Of a stretch of 64,000 bases of DNA, positions 9,392 through 17,340 are shown piece after piece. Positions within the stretch are counted from its first letter, which is position 1. Each line of letters opens with the position of its first letter. The DNA lies in NCBI RefSeq assembly GCF_034932065.1, contig NZ_JAYGHP010000015.1:1-64000 (forward strand), written 5' to 3'. The notes under the pieces were generated by a model that searched no databases, was not told the origin of the DNA, and saw nothing but the letters and a program-made list of their open reading frames with translations. Made by a program: the position numbers and the translations under genes. The DNA is from Crocosphaera sp. UHCC 0190. Lineage in GTDB: Bacteria; Cyanobacteriota; Cyanobacteriia; Cyanobacteriales; Microcystaceae.

Positions 9392-9530
9392 TTGCTCTAT
9401 CAGAGAATACTGCGACAACAGATGGAAAGTCAGGCCAGTAAACATTTAGTTAAAGCAATATGTCCAAGCTGATGACGGACTAAAATTACCCAACTACTTA
9501 TTAGATAAGTTTCGTTTATTAAACTCATGA
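9392..9530 (+). pseudogene. Frameshifted remnant of an unknown gene
   Basis: In the 525-base gap 9205-9730 the plus strand reads as protein-like sequence in two frames joined near 9455. The first part is LLYQRILRQQMESQASKHLV; a one-base shift continues with QYVQADDGLKLPNYLLDKFR and stops at 9528-9530. A terminator follows at 9537. This fits the broken C-terminal end of a gene that kept its terminator. The family was not recognised. A 10-base tandem duplication AATGGGCAAG lies just upstream (9361-9380). Confidence 0.4.
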
Positions 9531-9536
9531 ACCAAC

Positions 9537-9572
9537 GGGGAAAGGACAGTAAAAATTCCTATCCCCTTTTTT
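9537..9572 (+). terminator. Rho-independent terminator downstream of a gene remnant
   Basis: GGGGAAAGGA (9537-9546) pairs with TCCTATCCCC (9557-9566), giving two stem blocks around an A-rich loop, followed by TTTTTT. No intact plus-strand gene lies upstream, only the remnant at 9392-9530. Confidence 0.6.
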
Positions 9573-9730
9573 GACTTTTTTAGCTCAATTTTTGAGCAAA
9601 TTAGATAAATAGACTAAACTACCTCAGTAAAATCCCCCAAAAAATTCCTTATAAAGAGTTAACTAAGCTTGTATTTTTACGGAGAATTTGTTATTTATTG
9701 GAGGAATACTTTTAATTCCTGTGAGGGAAA

Positions 9731-10450
9731 ATGAAATACTTGTTCGCTGTAGGTGTCGCTGTCTCTGTCTTGAGTAGTCCAATGGTGGCTTTTGCTGGTA
9801 CATTTAGTGCAGCCGGATATGTCGGTGTAGAAGATTTTGAAGGTTCTTCTTTGGGACAGGCTAAAAACCTAATGTTTTCTAGCTTATTTGAATTTGCTCG
9901 TATCCCTCAATTAAGTAACGGTTCCCCTAATGAACTGTTTGGAATTATTAATCCCAGTGATTTTGGTACATTGGTCACTAACTTATCAATTAATGAATTT
10001 ACTTCTATTCCGTCATTCTTGAAATTCGGAGAAAATGACCGTTTTTCTCTCTCACTCAATTCAATTACAAGTAAATCCGATAGCCCTGATGACCTGAGAA
10101 TTGATGGCTATGGTTTCCTCGATGATAAGTTAAATCTCATTAAGTCCAATGATGTTACATTCAGGTTCACGGCTCAGGATGTATTTGGTGCGATTTCGGC
10201 ATCCTTAAGCTTTGGAGGTACTACAACTCCAACCCCAACCCCAACTCCAACTCCAACTCCAACCCCAACCCCAACTCCAACCCCAAGCCCAACCCCAAGC
10301 CCAACCCCAACTCCAACTCCTGAATCCAATATTCCTTCGCCATCGGACGAACCCGCAGTTCAAATTCCCGAATCCGATATTCCTGGGTTAGCATGGTTAA
10401 CAATTCCTTTGTTAGCGATCGCTAAGAAAAAACTCAGACAAAATGCTTAA
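9731..10450 (+). CDS. Secreted protein with Thr-Pro repeat linker and C-terminal sorting-like tail
   Basis: A 239-residue exported protein of unknown function. Signal peptide: residues 1-22 (KYLFAVGVAVSVLSSPMVAFA). A globular domain of about 140 residues follows, rich in Ser and Phe and with no motif recognised. Then comes a linker of alternating Thr-Pro and Ser-Pro, an acidic PSDEP..IPESD segment, one hydrophobic helix and a basic end (AKKKLRQNA). This order of helix plus basic tail resembles C-terminal sorting signals of the PEP-CTERM/PTPA-CTERM type, but no PEP motif is present. It is a single-gene unit with a strong terminator at 10598. Confidence 0.7.
   Translation: MKYLFAVGVAVSVLSSPMVAFAGTFSAAGYVGVEDFEGSSLGQAKNLMFSSLFEFARIPQLSNGSPNELFGIINPSDFGTLVTNLSINEFTSIPSFLKFGENDRFSLSLNSITSKSDSPDDLRIDGYGFLDDKLNLIKSNDVTFRFTAQDVFGAISASLSFGGTTTPTPTPTPTPTPTPTPTPTPSPTPSPTPTPTPESNIPSPSDEPAVQIPESDIPGLAWLTIPLLAIAKKKLRQNA
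10222..10320 (+). repeat. Hexanucleotide CCAACY tract coding for Thr-Pro repeats
   Basis: About sixteen tandem six-base units of CCAACC or CCAACT, with two AGC variants, lie inside the secreted protein gene and code for (Thr-Pro)n and Ser-Pro. Gain or loss of units stays in frame, so linker length could vary between strains. Confidence 0.85.
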
Positions 10451-10597
10451 AATCATCTACTTAAATCAAAAGTAGATGACATATTATCTAGTTAATTTAG
10501 CTCCTTTTTTCAACAGGTTTTAACCTGTAGCTGAAATAAGCAATAATTGATAAAAAGCCAAAGGTAATGCTATAAAAAACTCGATGTTTAAATTTAG

Positions 10598-10626
10598 TAA
10601 GGTAGAAATTTCTACCTTATTTTTTT
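10598..10626 (+). terminator. Rho-independent terminator
   Basis: A perfect 20-base palindrome AAGGTAGAAATTTCTACCTT (10599-10618) is followed by seven Ts. It ends the transcript of the secreted Thr-Pro repeat protein. Confidence 0.85.
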
Positions 10627-10685
10627 GTGATTTGATAATATTATTTCAAGTTTTAATACTTGAAACTTTCTTCCATACTATCATT

Positions 10686-10793
10686 ATACCAAATCCGGTT
10701 ATCAAAAGAGATTAACGTAGAGACGTTGCCTGCAACGCCTCTACTGGTTTTTTTTTGTTTTAATAACTCTACTTTTTAAAGCGGATTTGGTAT
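10686..10793. mobile_element. MITE-like element with 12-bp terminal inverted repeats
   Basis: ATACCAAATCCG (10686-10697) is inverted as CGGATTTGGTAT (10782-10793), flanked by TTA/TA-rich DNA. The middle holds a near-palindrome GTAGAGACGTTGC..GCAACGCCTCTAC (10717-10744). The 108-bp unit has no coding capacity. This structure is typical of non-autonomous inverted-repeat elements in cyanobacteria. It lies in the 416-base gap 10451-10866, which otherwise holds only the terminator at 10598. Confidence 0.7.
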
Positions 10794-10866
10794 TATATTC
10801 TAATTTTAGGGACATAATATATCATATCCCTACTGTATTAATTAATCTAGTTGAAGCGTTAAAAAG

Positions 10867-11718
10867 TTACAAATAAGCCACTTTTCTTAGTTTGGCATAA
10901 GCAGCTTGAGCAAAACCATATATTTTATCTTTAGACTTATTTATTGTGGACTTTTTAAGATTATCCCAAGATAATTCTTTGTCAGGTTTTCTCCAATATT
11001 CAATGGCTTTCCAACTAGCATTTATTTGATTTACACTACTTCCTACTTGTTTCATGATTTGGGCTAATTCATCATAAGTTACATCAATCAAATTGAATTT
11101 ACTTAATTCTAGAATTTCGTTTTCAATATTCTTTTGATATTGTTGCAGTTCATGTTGAGCTTTTCTCAGGTGTTGTATTGCCTCTTGTTTAGTTTTATTT
11201 TCAGTCTCGGAGATAATAGTTTCAAGTTGTTTTGTGAGTAGCTTTTTAATGCCCTTTGGTGTATTAATTTCCATGAAATAGTCTAGTTGCTCATGGATCT
11301 GTTTAATGTCTTTCTCCACTGAGTTTAACTTACTATAGTTATCGCTTGCTGTGCAGATTACTTGATTGATTGATGGTTGATTATCTCCTAATTGTTCTAT
11401 GTTTGATAAAGTTTTTCTCAAAACATCAATCTGTCTTTTAATTGCATCTTTTTGTTCATCTTTAATGATAAATGCAGCAATCATTTCTCCTTTTCTGGGA
11501 TCTATCTGACTCGCCTTTACTGCCGCATAATATTCTACATCACCATAGACTAATTCATAGGAATCAAAACCTAGTTTTTTGACAAATAAAGGATTGACAA
11601 TACCTCCAGATTCTAAGATGATATTAGCCAATCTATTTACAATCATCTCATTATCCTTAATTTCAGAATAAGGAATGGTACAATTAATGGTATCAACATC
11701 TACTAAGAAAAAATCCAT
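10867..11718 (-). CDS. ParB-like protein with long coiled coil, partner of the nuclease-ParA gene
   Basis: A 283-residue protein starting five bases after its ParA partner, clearly the same operon. Residues 1-90 resemble the ParB/Srx N-terminal fold: a positioning segment (IVNPLFVKKLG) then YELVYGDVEYYAAVKASQID. The usual Arg-rich GERR CTP-binding box is replaced by GDVEYY. Residues about 85-215 are highly charged and predicted coiled coil. The C-terminus has a helical region around YDELAQIMKQVGSSVNQINA that might bind DNA. No clear helix-turn-helix was seen. It may be a partition adaptor or a divergent effector. AT-rich codon use differs from flanking housekeeping genes. Confidence 0.6.
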   Translation of the reverse strand: MDFFLVDVDTINCTIPYSEIKDNEMIVNRLANIILESGGIVNPLFVKKLGFDSYELVYGDVEYYAAVKASQIDPRKGEMIAAFIIKDEQKDAIKRQIDVLRKTLSNIEQLGDNQPSINQVICTASDNYSKLNSVEKDIKQIHEQLDYFMEINTPKGIKKLLTKQLETIISETENKTKQEAIQHLRKAQHELQQYQKNIENEILELSKFNLIDVTYDELAQIMKQVGSSVNQINASWKAIEYWRKPDKELSWDNLKKSTINKSKDKIYGFAQAAYAKLRKVAYL

Positions 11719-11723
11719 AATAA

Positions 11724-13115
11724 TTAAGCTCCTATTTTTTCCAAAACTTCAATAGCTAATGATTCAAATTCAGCAGCAGATGTGTTAGCAGAAGACACAT
11801 TATTTGCGTAGTAAAAAATAGATTTAGGAGCAGGAATTTCCAATTCTCCTAATAGTATAGTTTCATTAATGCAATGAGATAAAGCAGTTCTTTCAGAAAT
11901 CATATTTTCCATAATCGGAAAATTATATCTTGTCGCAATCAATTCTCGCTGCTTAGGAAAAGTATATTTAAGATATTGATGATGAGTAGAAATTTTAGAA
12001 GGAAGAACCCCCATGATTTTGACAGAAGGTTTGCCTAAAGTTTCTCTATTATCATTAATTTGTGTCTCCAAAAAGTTTTTAACACTTCTTAGTCCTTGAT
12101 TAGAAAATGGTTTTAAATCAGAAGGAATAATAATATAATCAGAAGCGGTTAATGCTGATTCTGCATATAAATCTAAAGAAGGAGGAGTATCAATGATAAC
12201 CAAATCATATTCTTCTGTAACCAATTCTAATTTTTTCACTAATCTAGAACGACTTGATGCATATCTTGCTAATTCGTTTTGTTTGTCAATTAACATTATA
12301 TGAGACGGTATAACATCAATCTCTTTTTGATTAAATCCTTGAGATTTTCTCACAATATCAGAAATTGTATTAACCTTACTTTCTAGTAAATGAAAAACAT
12401 TTTTATCCTTTAGATCATCATCATCATCAAACTGAAATTTAATTAACCCAGTTGCAAAAGTAGTATTAGCTTGAGCATCAATATCAATCAATAAAACTCG
12501 TTTTCCTTGATTACTGAAAGCGGCAGCTAAATTAGTAGCAACTGTGGTTTTTCCAACGCCACCTTTATGATGATAAATAGCAATAACTTTCATTGATGTT
12601 TTTTTTGACTCCGTAATAGGTGATTGAGAAACTTGAGGAAGGTTAACTGAATTTTGACTAAACTCTTGAGTAGTTAGAGATTTAGGAGGAATGAATTTAG
12701 ACTGTAAACTCTCCTTTCCAATTAAAGCATTAATTTTGACAATATTTGATTCAATAGTTTCTCCAGAACAACAAAAAACTAATTTTATTTTGTCTTCTTG
12801 TCTTTGATAAATCCTGAAATCTTTACCATTGGTTAAAACGCCATATAAACTCTTGATTTTAGTTAAATAATGTCCGAGACGACGGACATGATGATCTAAA
12901 TTTTCTTGGGGATGTTTTGCTTCAATGACGACACATAAAGAAAAATTCTTGATTTTTTTATTTGCCACTGTCAAAAAATCTAAACGAATATTCCCAAAAC
13001 AAACCTCTTGATGCCAATTATCAGGAGAATAACCTAATTGCGGCAATAAATATTGAACAATTAGCTTACTCTCAACTTCCCTTTCATTACGACAGGATTT
13101 AGGATAAAATTTCAA
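11724..13115 (-). CDS. ParA ATPase with N-terminal PD-(D/E)XK (HsdR_N-like) nuclease domain
   Basis: A 463-residue fusion. Residues 1-120 look like the type I restriction subunit R N-terminal domain: helix with Glu13/Glu15, RLDFLTV (Asp46), VVIEAKHP (Glu65, Lys67), then HHVRRLGHYL, the order of a PD-(D/E)XK nuclease core. After a Ser/Gln-rich linker (about 135-174) comes a full ParA/MinD-type ATPase: deviant Walker A KGGVGKTT (184-191), LLIDIDAQAN, and Walker B VIIDTPPSLD. An internal Met175 could also start ParA alone. Ordinary ParA proteins are about 200-320 residues and lack this nuclease. Together with the next gene it looks like a horizontally acquired module between housekeeping genes. 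Confidence 0.75.
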   Translation of the reverse strand: MKFYPKSCRNEREVESKLIVQYLLPQLGYSPDNWHQEVCFGNIRLDFLTVANKKIKNFSLCVVIEAKHPQENLDHHVRRLGHYLTKIKSLYGVLTNGKDFRIYQRQEDKIKLVFCCSGETIESNIVKINALIGKESLQSKFIPPKSLTTQEFSQNSVNLPQVSQSPITESKKTSMKVIAIYHHKGGVGKTTVATNLAAAFSNQGKRVLLIDIDAQANTTFATGLIKFQFDDDDDLKDKNVFHLLESKVNTISDIVRKSQGFNQKEIDVIPSHIMLIDKQNELARYASSRSRLVKKLELVTEEYDLVIIDTPPSLDLYAESALTASDYIIIPSDLKPFSNQGLRSVKNFLETQINDNRETLGKPSVKIMGVLPSKISTHHQYLKYTFPKQRELIATRYNFPIMENMISERTALSHCINETILLGELEIPAPKSIFYYANNVSSANTSAAEFESLAIEVLEKIGA

Positions 13116-13173
13116 CTGATTATTTTGCCGATAACAAAAGATAGGTGGTCAAATTTAATAAATAGGGAACATT

Positions 13174-13258
13174 GTATAAGCGTAGAATTAATACCGCTTA
13201 TACTTCTCATTGTTCTGATTATCTCGAAGTATTTACCTAATCACAATCAGTATAAGTG
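13174..13258. promoter_or_regulatory. Inverted and direct GTATAAGYG sites upstream of the nuclease-ParA operon
   Basis: GTATAAGCG (13174-13182) is inverted as CGCTTATAC (13195-13203), with a 12-base gap, and a third copy GTATAAGTG lies at 13250-13258. The sites are 60-145 bases upstream of the ParA start and overlap a TATACAAT promoter-like stretch on the minus strand. They are candidates for an operator or a centromere-like site bound by the ParA/ParB-like pair. The divergent ilvD starts at 13410. Nothing else was seen in this gap. Confidence 0.5.
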
Positions 13259-13409
13259 CTTAAGATTTGAGTAACACATTATTTGTGATGTTCCCCAGAT
13301 TCAGTAAAATTACTAGGGAGTTGTAAAATTTTTGTTATATCTTCTCACCGCAAAGTGTAAGAACAACGGACAATAGAAACAGTGCCACAGCCACAAGGAG
13401 AACGCTACA

Positions 13410-15095
13410 ATGTCTGAGAATATAAGAAGTCGTGTTGTGACTCAAGGAAGTCAACGAACCCCTAACCGTGCGATGTTACGCGCTGTTGGTTTCGGTGATG
13501 ATGACTTTACTAAACCTATCGTCGGTGTTGCTAACGGGTTTAGTACCATTACCCCTTGTAACATGGGAATTAATGAGTTAGCAAAACGGGCCGAAACTGG
13601 GATCAAAAGTGCGGGTGGAATGCCCCAAATGTTCGGTACAATTACTGTTAGTGATGGCATTTCTATGGGAACAGAAGGGATGAAATATTCTCTAGTTTCA
13701 CGGGATGTTATTGCAGACTCCATCGAAACTGCTTGTAATGGTCAAAGTATGGATGGAGTTATTGCTATTGGAGGATGTGATAAAAATATGCCAGGGGCCA
13801 TGATAGCGATGGCAAGAATGAATATTCCTGCTATTTTTGTCTATGGGGGAACGATTAAACCTGGCCATTACAATGGGGAAGATTTAACCGTTGTTAGTGC
13901 CTTTGAAGCGGTAGGAAAACACAGCGCAGGTAAGATAGATGATAACACATTATTAGCTATTGAAAAAAATGCTTGTCCTGGGGCCGGTTCCTGTGGGGGA
14001 ATGTTTACTGCAAATACTATGTCTTCCGCATTTGAAGCTATGGGTATGAGTTTACCTTATTCTTCAACTATGGCCGCAGAAGATGCAGAGAAAGCAGACA
14101 GTACAGAAAAGTCTGCTTTTGTGTTAGTTGATGCTATCCGTAATCAGCTTTTACCGAGTCAAATTTTAACGCGCAAGGCCTTTGAAAATGCCATTTCTGT
14201 AATTATGGCTGTCGGAGGTTCTACTAATGCAGTATTGCATTTATTAGCCATAGCAAATACCATCGGTGTTGAGTTAACTTTAGATGATTTTGAAACCATT
14301 CGTCAACGGGTTCCCGTATTATGTGATTTGAAACCATCGGGACGTTATGTAACTGTTAATTTGCATCAAGCTGGTGGCATTCCTCAAGTCATGAAAATGC
14401 TGTTAACTCATGGGTTATTACATGGGGATGCGTTAACTATTTCAGGGGAAACTATTGAGGAGATTTTAACAGATATTCCTGCTGAACCACCAGCTAATCA
14501 AGATGTCATTCTTCCTTGGGATAAACCTGTTTATAAAGAGGGACATTTAGCCATTTTAAAAGGTAATTTAGCTTCAGAGGGTGCTGTTGCTAAAATTAGC
14601 GGGGTTAAGAATCCTAAAATTACGGGGCCAGCGCGTGTTTTTGAATCTGAGGAAGAATGCTTAGAGGCAATTCTTGCTAAAAAGATTAATCCTGGAGATG
14701 TGATTATTGTCCGCTATGAAGGGCCAAAAGGAGGCCCAGGAATGCGGGAAATGTTAGCACCAACCTCCGCTATTATTGGGGCAGGTTTAGGTGATTCTGT
14801 GGGCTTAATTACCGATGGCCGTTTCTCTGGAGGAACCTATGGTTTAGTGGTTGGTCATGTGGCACCAGAAGCTTATGTTGGGGGAACTATTGGGTTAGTT
14901 AAAGAGGGAGATAGTATTACTATTGATGCTCAAGAAAAGCTGTTGCAATTGAATGTTTCTGATGAAGAATTAGCCCAGCGTCGCACTAACTGGAAAGCCC
15001 CTGAACCTCGGTATAAACGAGGAGTATTAGGGAAGTATGCGAAGTTAGTTTCTTCAAGTAGTTTAGGGGCCGTAACAGACTTAAATCTCTTCTAA
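13410..15095 (+). CDS. ilvD: Dihydroxy-acid dehydratase
   Basis: Converts 2,3-dihydroxy-isovalerate and 2,3-dihydroxy-3-methylvalerate to the 2-oxo acids in valine and isoleucine synthesis, in the cytosol. The 561-residue length is normal. Iron-sulfur ligand motifs are visible as TPCN (near 48), GGCDKNMPG (near 121) and [16 protein letters not shown] (near 193). The C-terminal [15 protein letters not shown] segment is typical. AAGGAG lies 8 bases before the ATG. It stands alone, with a GGTGGGC hairpin after the stop. Confidence 0.97.
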   Translation: MSENIRSRVVTQGSQRTPNRAMLRAVGFGDDDFTKPIVGVANGFSTITPCNMGINELAKRAETGIKSAGGMPQMFGTITVSDGISMGTEGMKYSLVSRDVIADSIETACNGQSMDGVIAIGGCDKNMPGAMIAMARMNIPAIFVYGGTIKPGHYNGEDLTVVSAFEAVGKHSAGKIDDNTLLAIEKNACPGAGSCGGMFTANTMSSAFEAMGMSLPYSSTMAAEDAEKADSTEKSAFVLVDAIRNQLLPSQILTRKAFENAISVIMAVGGSTNAVLHLLAIANTIGVELTLDDFETIRQRVPVLCDLKPSGRYVTVNLHQAGGIPQVMKMLLTHGLLHGDALTISGETIEEILTDIPAEPPANQDVILPWDKPVYKEGHLAILKGNLASEGAVAKISGVKNPKITGPARVFESEEECLEAILAKKINPGDVIIVRYEGPKGGPGMREMLAPTSAIIGAGLGDSVGLITDGRFSGGTYGLVVGHVAPEAYVGGTIGLVKEGDSITIDAQEKLLQLNVSDEELAQRRTNWKAPEPRYKRGVLGKYAKLVSSSSLGAVTDLNLF

Positions 15096-15101
15096 TTGTA
15101 G

Positions 15102-15118
15102 GGTGGGCAATGCCCACC
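15102..15118 (+). terminator. GGTGGGCA/TGCCCACC hairpin after ilvD
   Basis: A compact stem GGTGGGCA-TGCCCACC with a one-base centre follows the ilvD stop by six bases. The same palindromic core recurs at 7506. It is a likely transcription stop or a widespread cyanobacterial palindrome; a U run is weak. Confidence 0.5.
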
Positions 15119-15188
15119 TTACTTAATATTAATCTCTTAGGCAAGAATCTTATTATTTTAACCCTGTTTGAAACGGCAACCTAAGAAA

Positions 15189-15527
15189 ATGAGCGATCGC
15201 AAACTATTTTTAATCCTAATTACCCTTATAACTATCTTAGTATTCATTCAAATATCTCCTATTTTTGCCAGTGATGATAGTCGTTTTCGTGCAGATATTG
15301 ACCGCTTAAATGCGCGAGTCAGTCGCTTAGAAAATGCTATTCTTAATGTAAGACAACGACAGGATAATTCTGCTAATAACCCTTCTATTAACACATCTCC
15401 CCAAATAATTGATGGTGAAGTCATTGGACGCAGTGACCCTTTATTTGAACGTTTATCAACCTTAGTGATAGAATTAAAAGAAAGGGTCATGAACTTAGAA
15501 AAGCGCATGACCCAAATTGAAAAATGA
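15189..15527 (+). CDS. Small membrane-anchored coiled-coil protein
   Basis: A protein of about 112 residues with unknown function. An N-terminal hydrophobic helix (KLFLILITLITILVFIQI), possibly a signal peptide ending at FAS, is followed by two heptad-rich segments: RFRADIDRLNARVSRLENAI and then LFERLSTLVIELKERVMNLE, joined by an Asn/Ser-rich linker. It is probably periplasmic and oligomeric. The ATG at 15189 was chosen over an upstream TTG at 15168, which has no ribosome site. Confidence 0.6.
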   Translation: MSDRKLFLILITLITILVFIQISPIFASDDSRFRADIDRLNARVSRLENAILNVRQRQDNSANNPSINTSPQIIDGEVIGRSDPLFERLSTLVIELKERVMNLEKRMTQIEK

Positions 15528-15547
15528 TGATAATGTTTTCAGTTAAA

Positions 15548-16078
15548 TCACTTCAAAACTCGCACAGCAATGGTACTGGTATTAAAGTTATAATCTTTCC
15601 CTTCTAACTCAATTAAAGTACCAATTTTAACTTTTTGCTGACCAACTACCGCACCCGTATTGGTAATTTGCGCGTCTCCAGTTAAGGTAATAATCATATC
15701 TTGATAATATTTGGCTTGTGGGCTAGGATCAGGTAAAGCTTTGACAGTACCGTCCTGTTGAGGAACAAGAGTGGTTCTTGGAATAGGTTGAACCGCTTTA
15801 ATTCCGAACTCTCCCGCAGGTTGGTTACGAATTACAATATTCGTTTTTTTAGTTTCCTCAAATTGACGCATTAGAGAGTCTGGATCAAGTATCCCCAAAC
15901 CTCGTACAATAACATCAACTTCGATAGGTTTGTTAGCGACTTGTGCAATGGTACTGGTTCCCGACTTACCAGGAACGACAAAAATACCGACAATAACTAG
16001 AAAAATCGCTAATGCTGCCCCTAAATCTAGGATACTAACTTTTCCAAATAAACGGCCTTTAGAATCTAATAGTTTCAT
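15548..16078 (-). CDS. DUF4330 domain membrane-anchored protein
   Basis: About 176 residues. It begins MKLLDSKGRLFGKVSILDLG, the standard opening of cyanobacterial DUF4330 proteins. A single membrane helix (AALAIFLVIVGIFVV) follows, then a periplasmic beta-rich domain (VDVIVRGLGILDPDSL onward, ending IGTLIELEGKDYNF). Function is unknown. The ATG at 16078 matches the family start; a TTG at 16093 would add five residues. It is convergent with the small coiled-coil gene, 20 bases away. Confidence 0.85.
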   Translation of the reverse strand: MKLLDSKGRLFGKVSILDLGAALAIFLVIVGIFVVPGKSGTSTIAQVANKPIEVDVIVRGLGILDPDSLMRQFEETKKTNIVIRNQPAGEFGIKAVQPIPRTTLVPQQDGTVKALPDPSPQAKYYQDMIITLTGDAQITNTGAVVGQQKVKIGTLIELEGKDYNFNTSTIAVRVLK

Positions 16079-16308
16079 AAATAAATGACTCAATCAGTGT
16101 GAAAATGAGGAACAATGAGGCTTAGAACAAGATAGTCGATTGTCTTTCTCTTGGTAAGATGAGACAAATTTCAGCAATTCTATCATAGTCTCTCCCCTTC
16201 TCAACAACAATGACGAATGATCGGGTTAAAAGTATCCCCAAACTTCTTTGAATTCCTATTCTGAGAATGCGTCCTCGTTACAAAAACAACTTCTGACGAA
16301 TGACTTCG

Positions 16309-16449
16309 TTAAGGTATGGGTAGCCAGTCTTCATCTAAAGTAATTTTATACCAGGTCAAATAATCTTGTTCATAGAGTTGTTTTAAATGAAATTTAGTTG
16401 AATTTTTAGTGAATTTACCCAATTTTAAATCTTTGATACTTATGCTTAA
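16309..16449 (-). pseudogene. Internally deleted DUF29 gene remnant
   Basis: The 508-base gap 16079-16586 has a 46-codon open stretch on the minus strand with no start codon. It reads KQLYEQDYLTWYKITLDEDW then LPIP. LYEQDYLTWY resembles the N-terminus of DUF29 proteins and LDEDWLP their C-terminus, so the middle of the roughly 150-residue protein appears to be missing. The upstream 137 bases, which should hold the hisB promoter, show no other firm feature. Confidence 0.45.
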
Positions 16450-16586
16450 TTAAATCATCCAAAATGTCGTTTCAGACTAATTTTTTCTTTCTTGTCACTT
16501 TTAAGGTACAATCTCAACCGTAAATTGATATCCTAAAGATAAGGAAACTCAAAAAGTTTGTCCTAACTACTATTGTTGATCAACCT

Positions 16587-17237
16587 ATGCAGACTCAAAA
16601 TACCCATCTTCCTAATTCTCCCTCTATTATTCCCTCTTTTGCTCCTAGAATTGCTTCTGTTAGTCGCACCACTCAAGAAACAGATGTTCAAGTTACCTTG
16701 AATTTAGATGGTCAAGGAAATTGTGAGGCAGCCACAGGAATTCCCTTTCTTGATCATATGTTACACCAAATTTCTTCCCATGGTTTAATTGATTTAGATG
16801 TTAAAGCAAAAGGTGATCTTGAAATTGACGATCATCATACTAATGAAGATGTGGGAATAACCCTAGGCCAAGCATTAGGAAAAGCTTTAGGTGATCGCAA
16901 AGGAATTGTCCGTTTTGGTCATTTTATTGCACCGTTAGATGAAGCATTAGTTCAAGTTTCTTTAGACTTTTCAGGAAGACCCCATTTAACTTATGGTCTA
17001 GAAATTCCTACCCAAAGAGTCGGGACTTATGATACACAATTAGTCCGAGAATTTTTTGTTGCTATTGTTAATCATAGTCAAATGACTTTACATATTCGTC
17101 AATTAGATGGAATTAACTCTCATCATATTATTGAAGCAACCTTTAAATCGTTTGCAAGATCAATGCGAATGGCCTTGGAAATTGATCCTCGTCGGGGCAA
17201 TTCTATTCCTAGTTCTAAAGGGGTTTTAATGACTTAG
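16587..17237 (+). CDS. hisB: Imidazoleglycerol-phosphate dehydratase
   Basis: Sixth step of histidine synthesis: dehydrates imidazoleglycerol phosphate to imidazole-acetol phosphate, using Mn bound by histidines. Metal motifs [10 protein letters not shown] (near 54), [10 protein letters not shown] (near 82), [10 protein letters not shown] and [13 protein letters not shown] are intact. The 216-residue protein is monofunctional, without the phosphatase half found in E. coli. The first 20 residues are a non-conserved Ser/Pro-rich extension, so the true start could be slightly downstream. hisC and hisN lie 1.6 kb away and are not in an operon with it. Confidence 0.95.
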   Translation: MQTQNTHLPNSPSIIPSFAPRIASVSRTTQETDVQVTLNLDGQGNCEAATGIPFLDHMLHQISSHGLIDLDVKAKGDLEIDDHHTNEDVGITLGQALGKALGDRKGIVRFGHFIAPLDEALVQVSLDFSGRPHLTYGLEIPTQRVGTYDTQLVREFFVAIVNHSQMTLHIRQLDGINSHHIIEATFKSFARSMRMALEIDPRRGNSIPSSKGVLMT

Positions 17238-17266
17238 TGAGTAGATAGTCAAAAATAAATTAATGT

Positions 17267-17336
17267 TTGTAGTAGGTACTTTAGTGCTGGAAACTCATAA
17301 GAATGGAGAACTAAAGTCCTCACTACAAGCTTTTTT
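17267..17336. terminator. Long imperfect inverted repeat between convergent hisB and stpA
   Basis: TTGTAGTAGGTACTTTAGT (17267-17285) pairs with ACTAAAGTCCTCACTACAA (17310-17328), with a four-base mismatch in the middle, then a T run on the plus strand. The position between convergent genes suggests a bidirectional stop. The sequence also resembles a dispersed cyanobacterial repeat family. Confidence 0.6.
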
Positions 17337-17340
17337 ATAT

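Noticed and set aside
10221-10403. 60-codon minus-strand frame rich in Gly-Leu-Glu
   Set aside because: It is the antisense reading of the CCAACY repeat tract.
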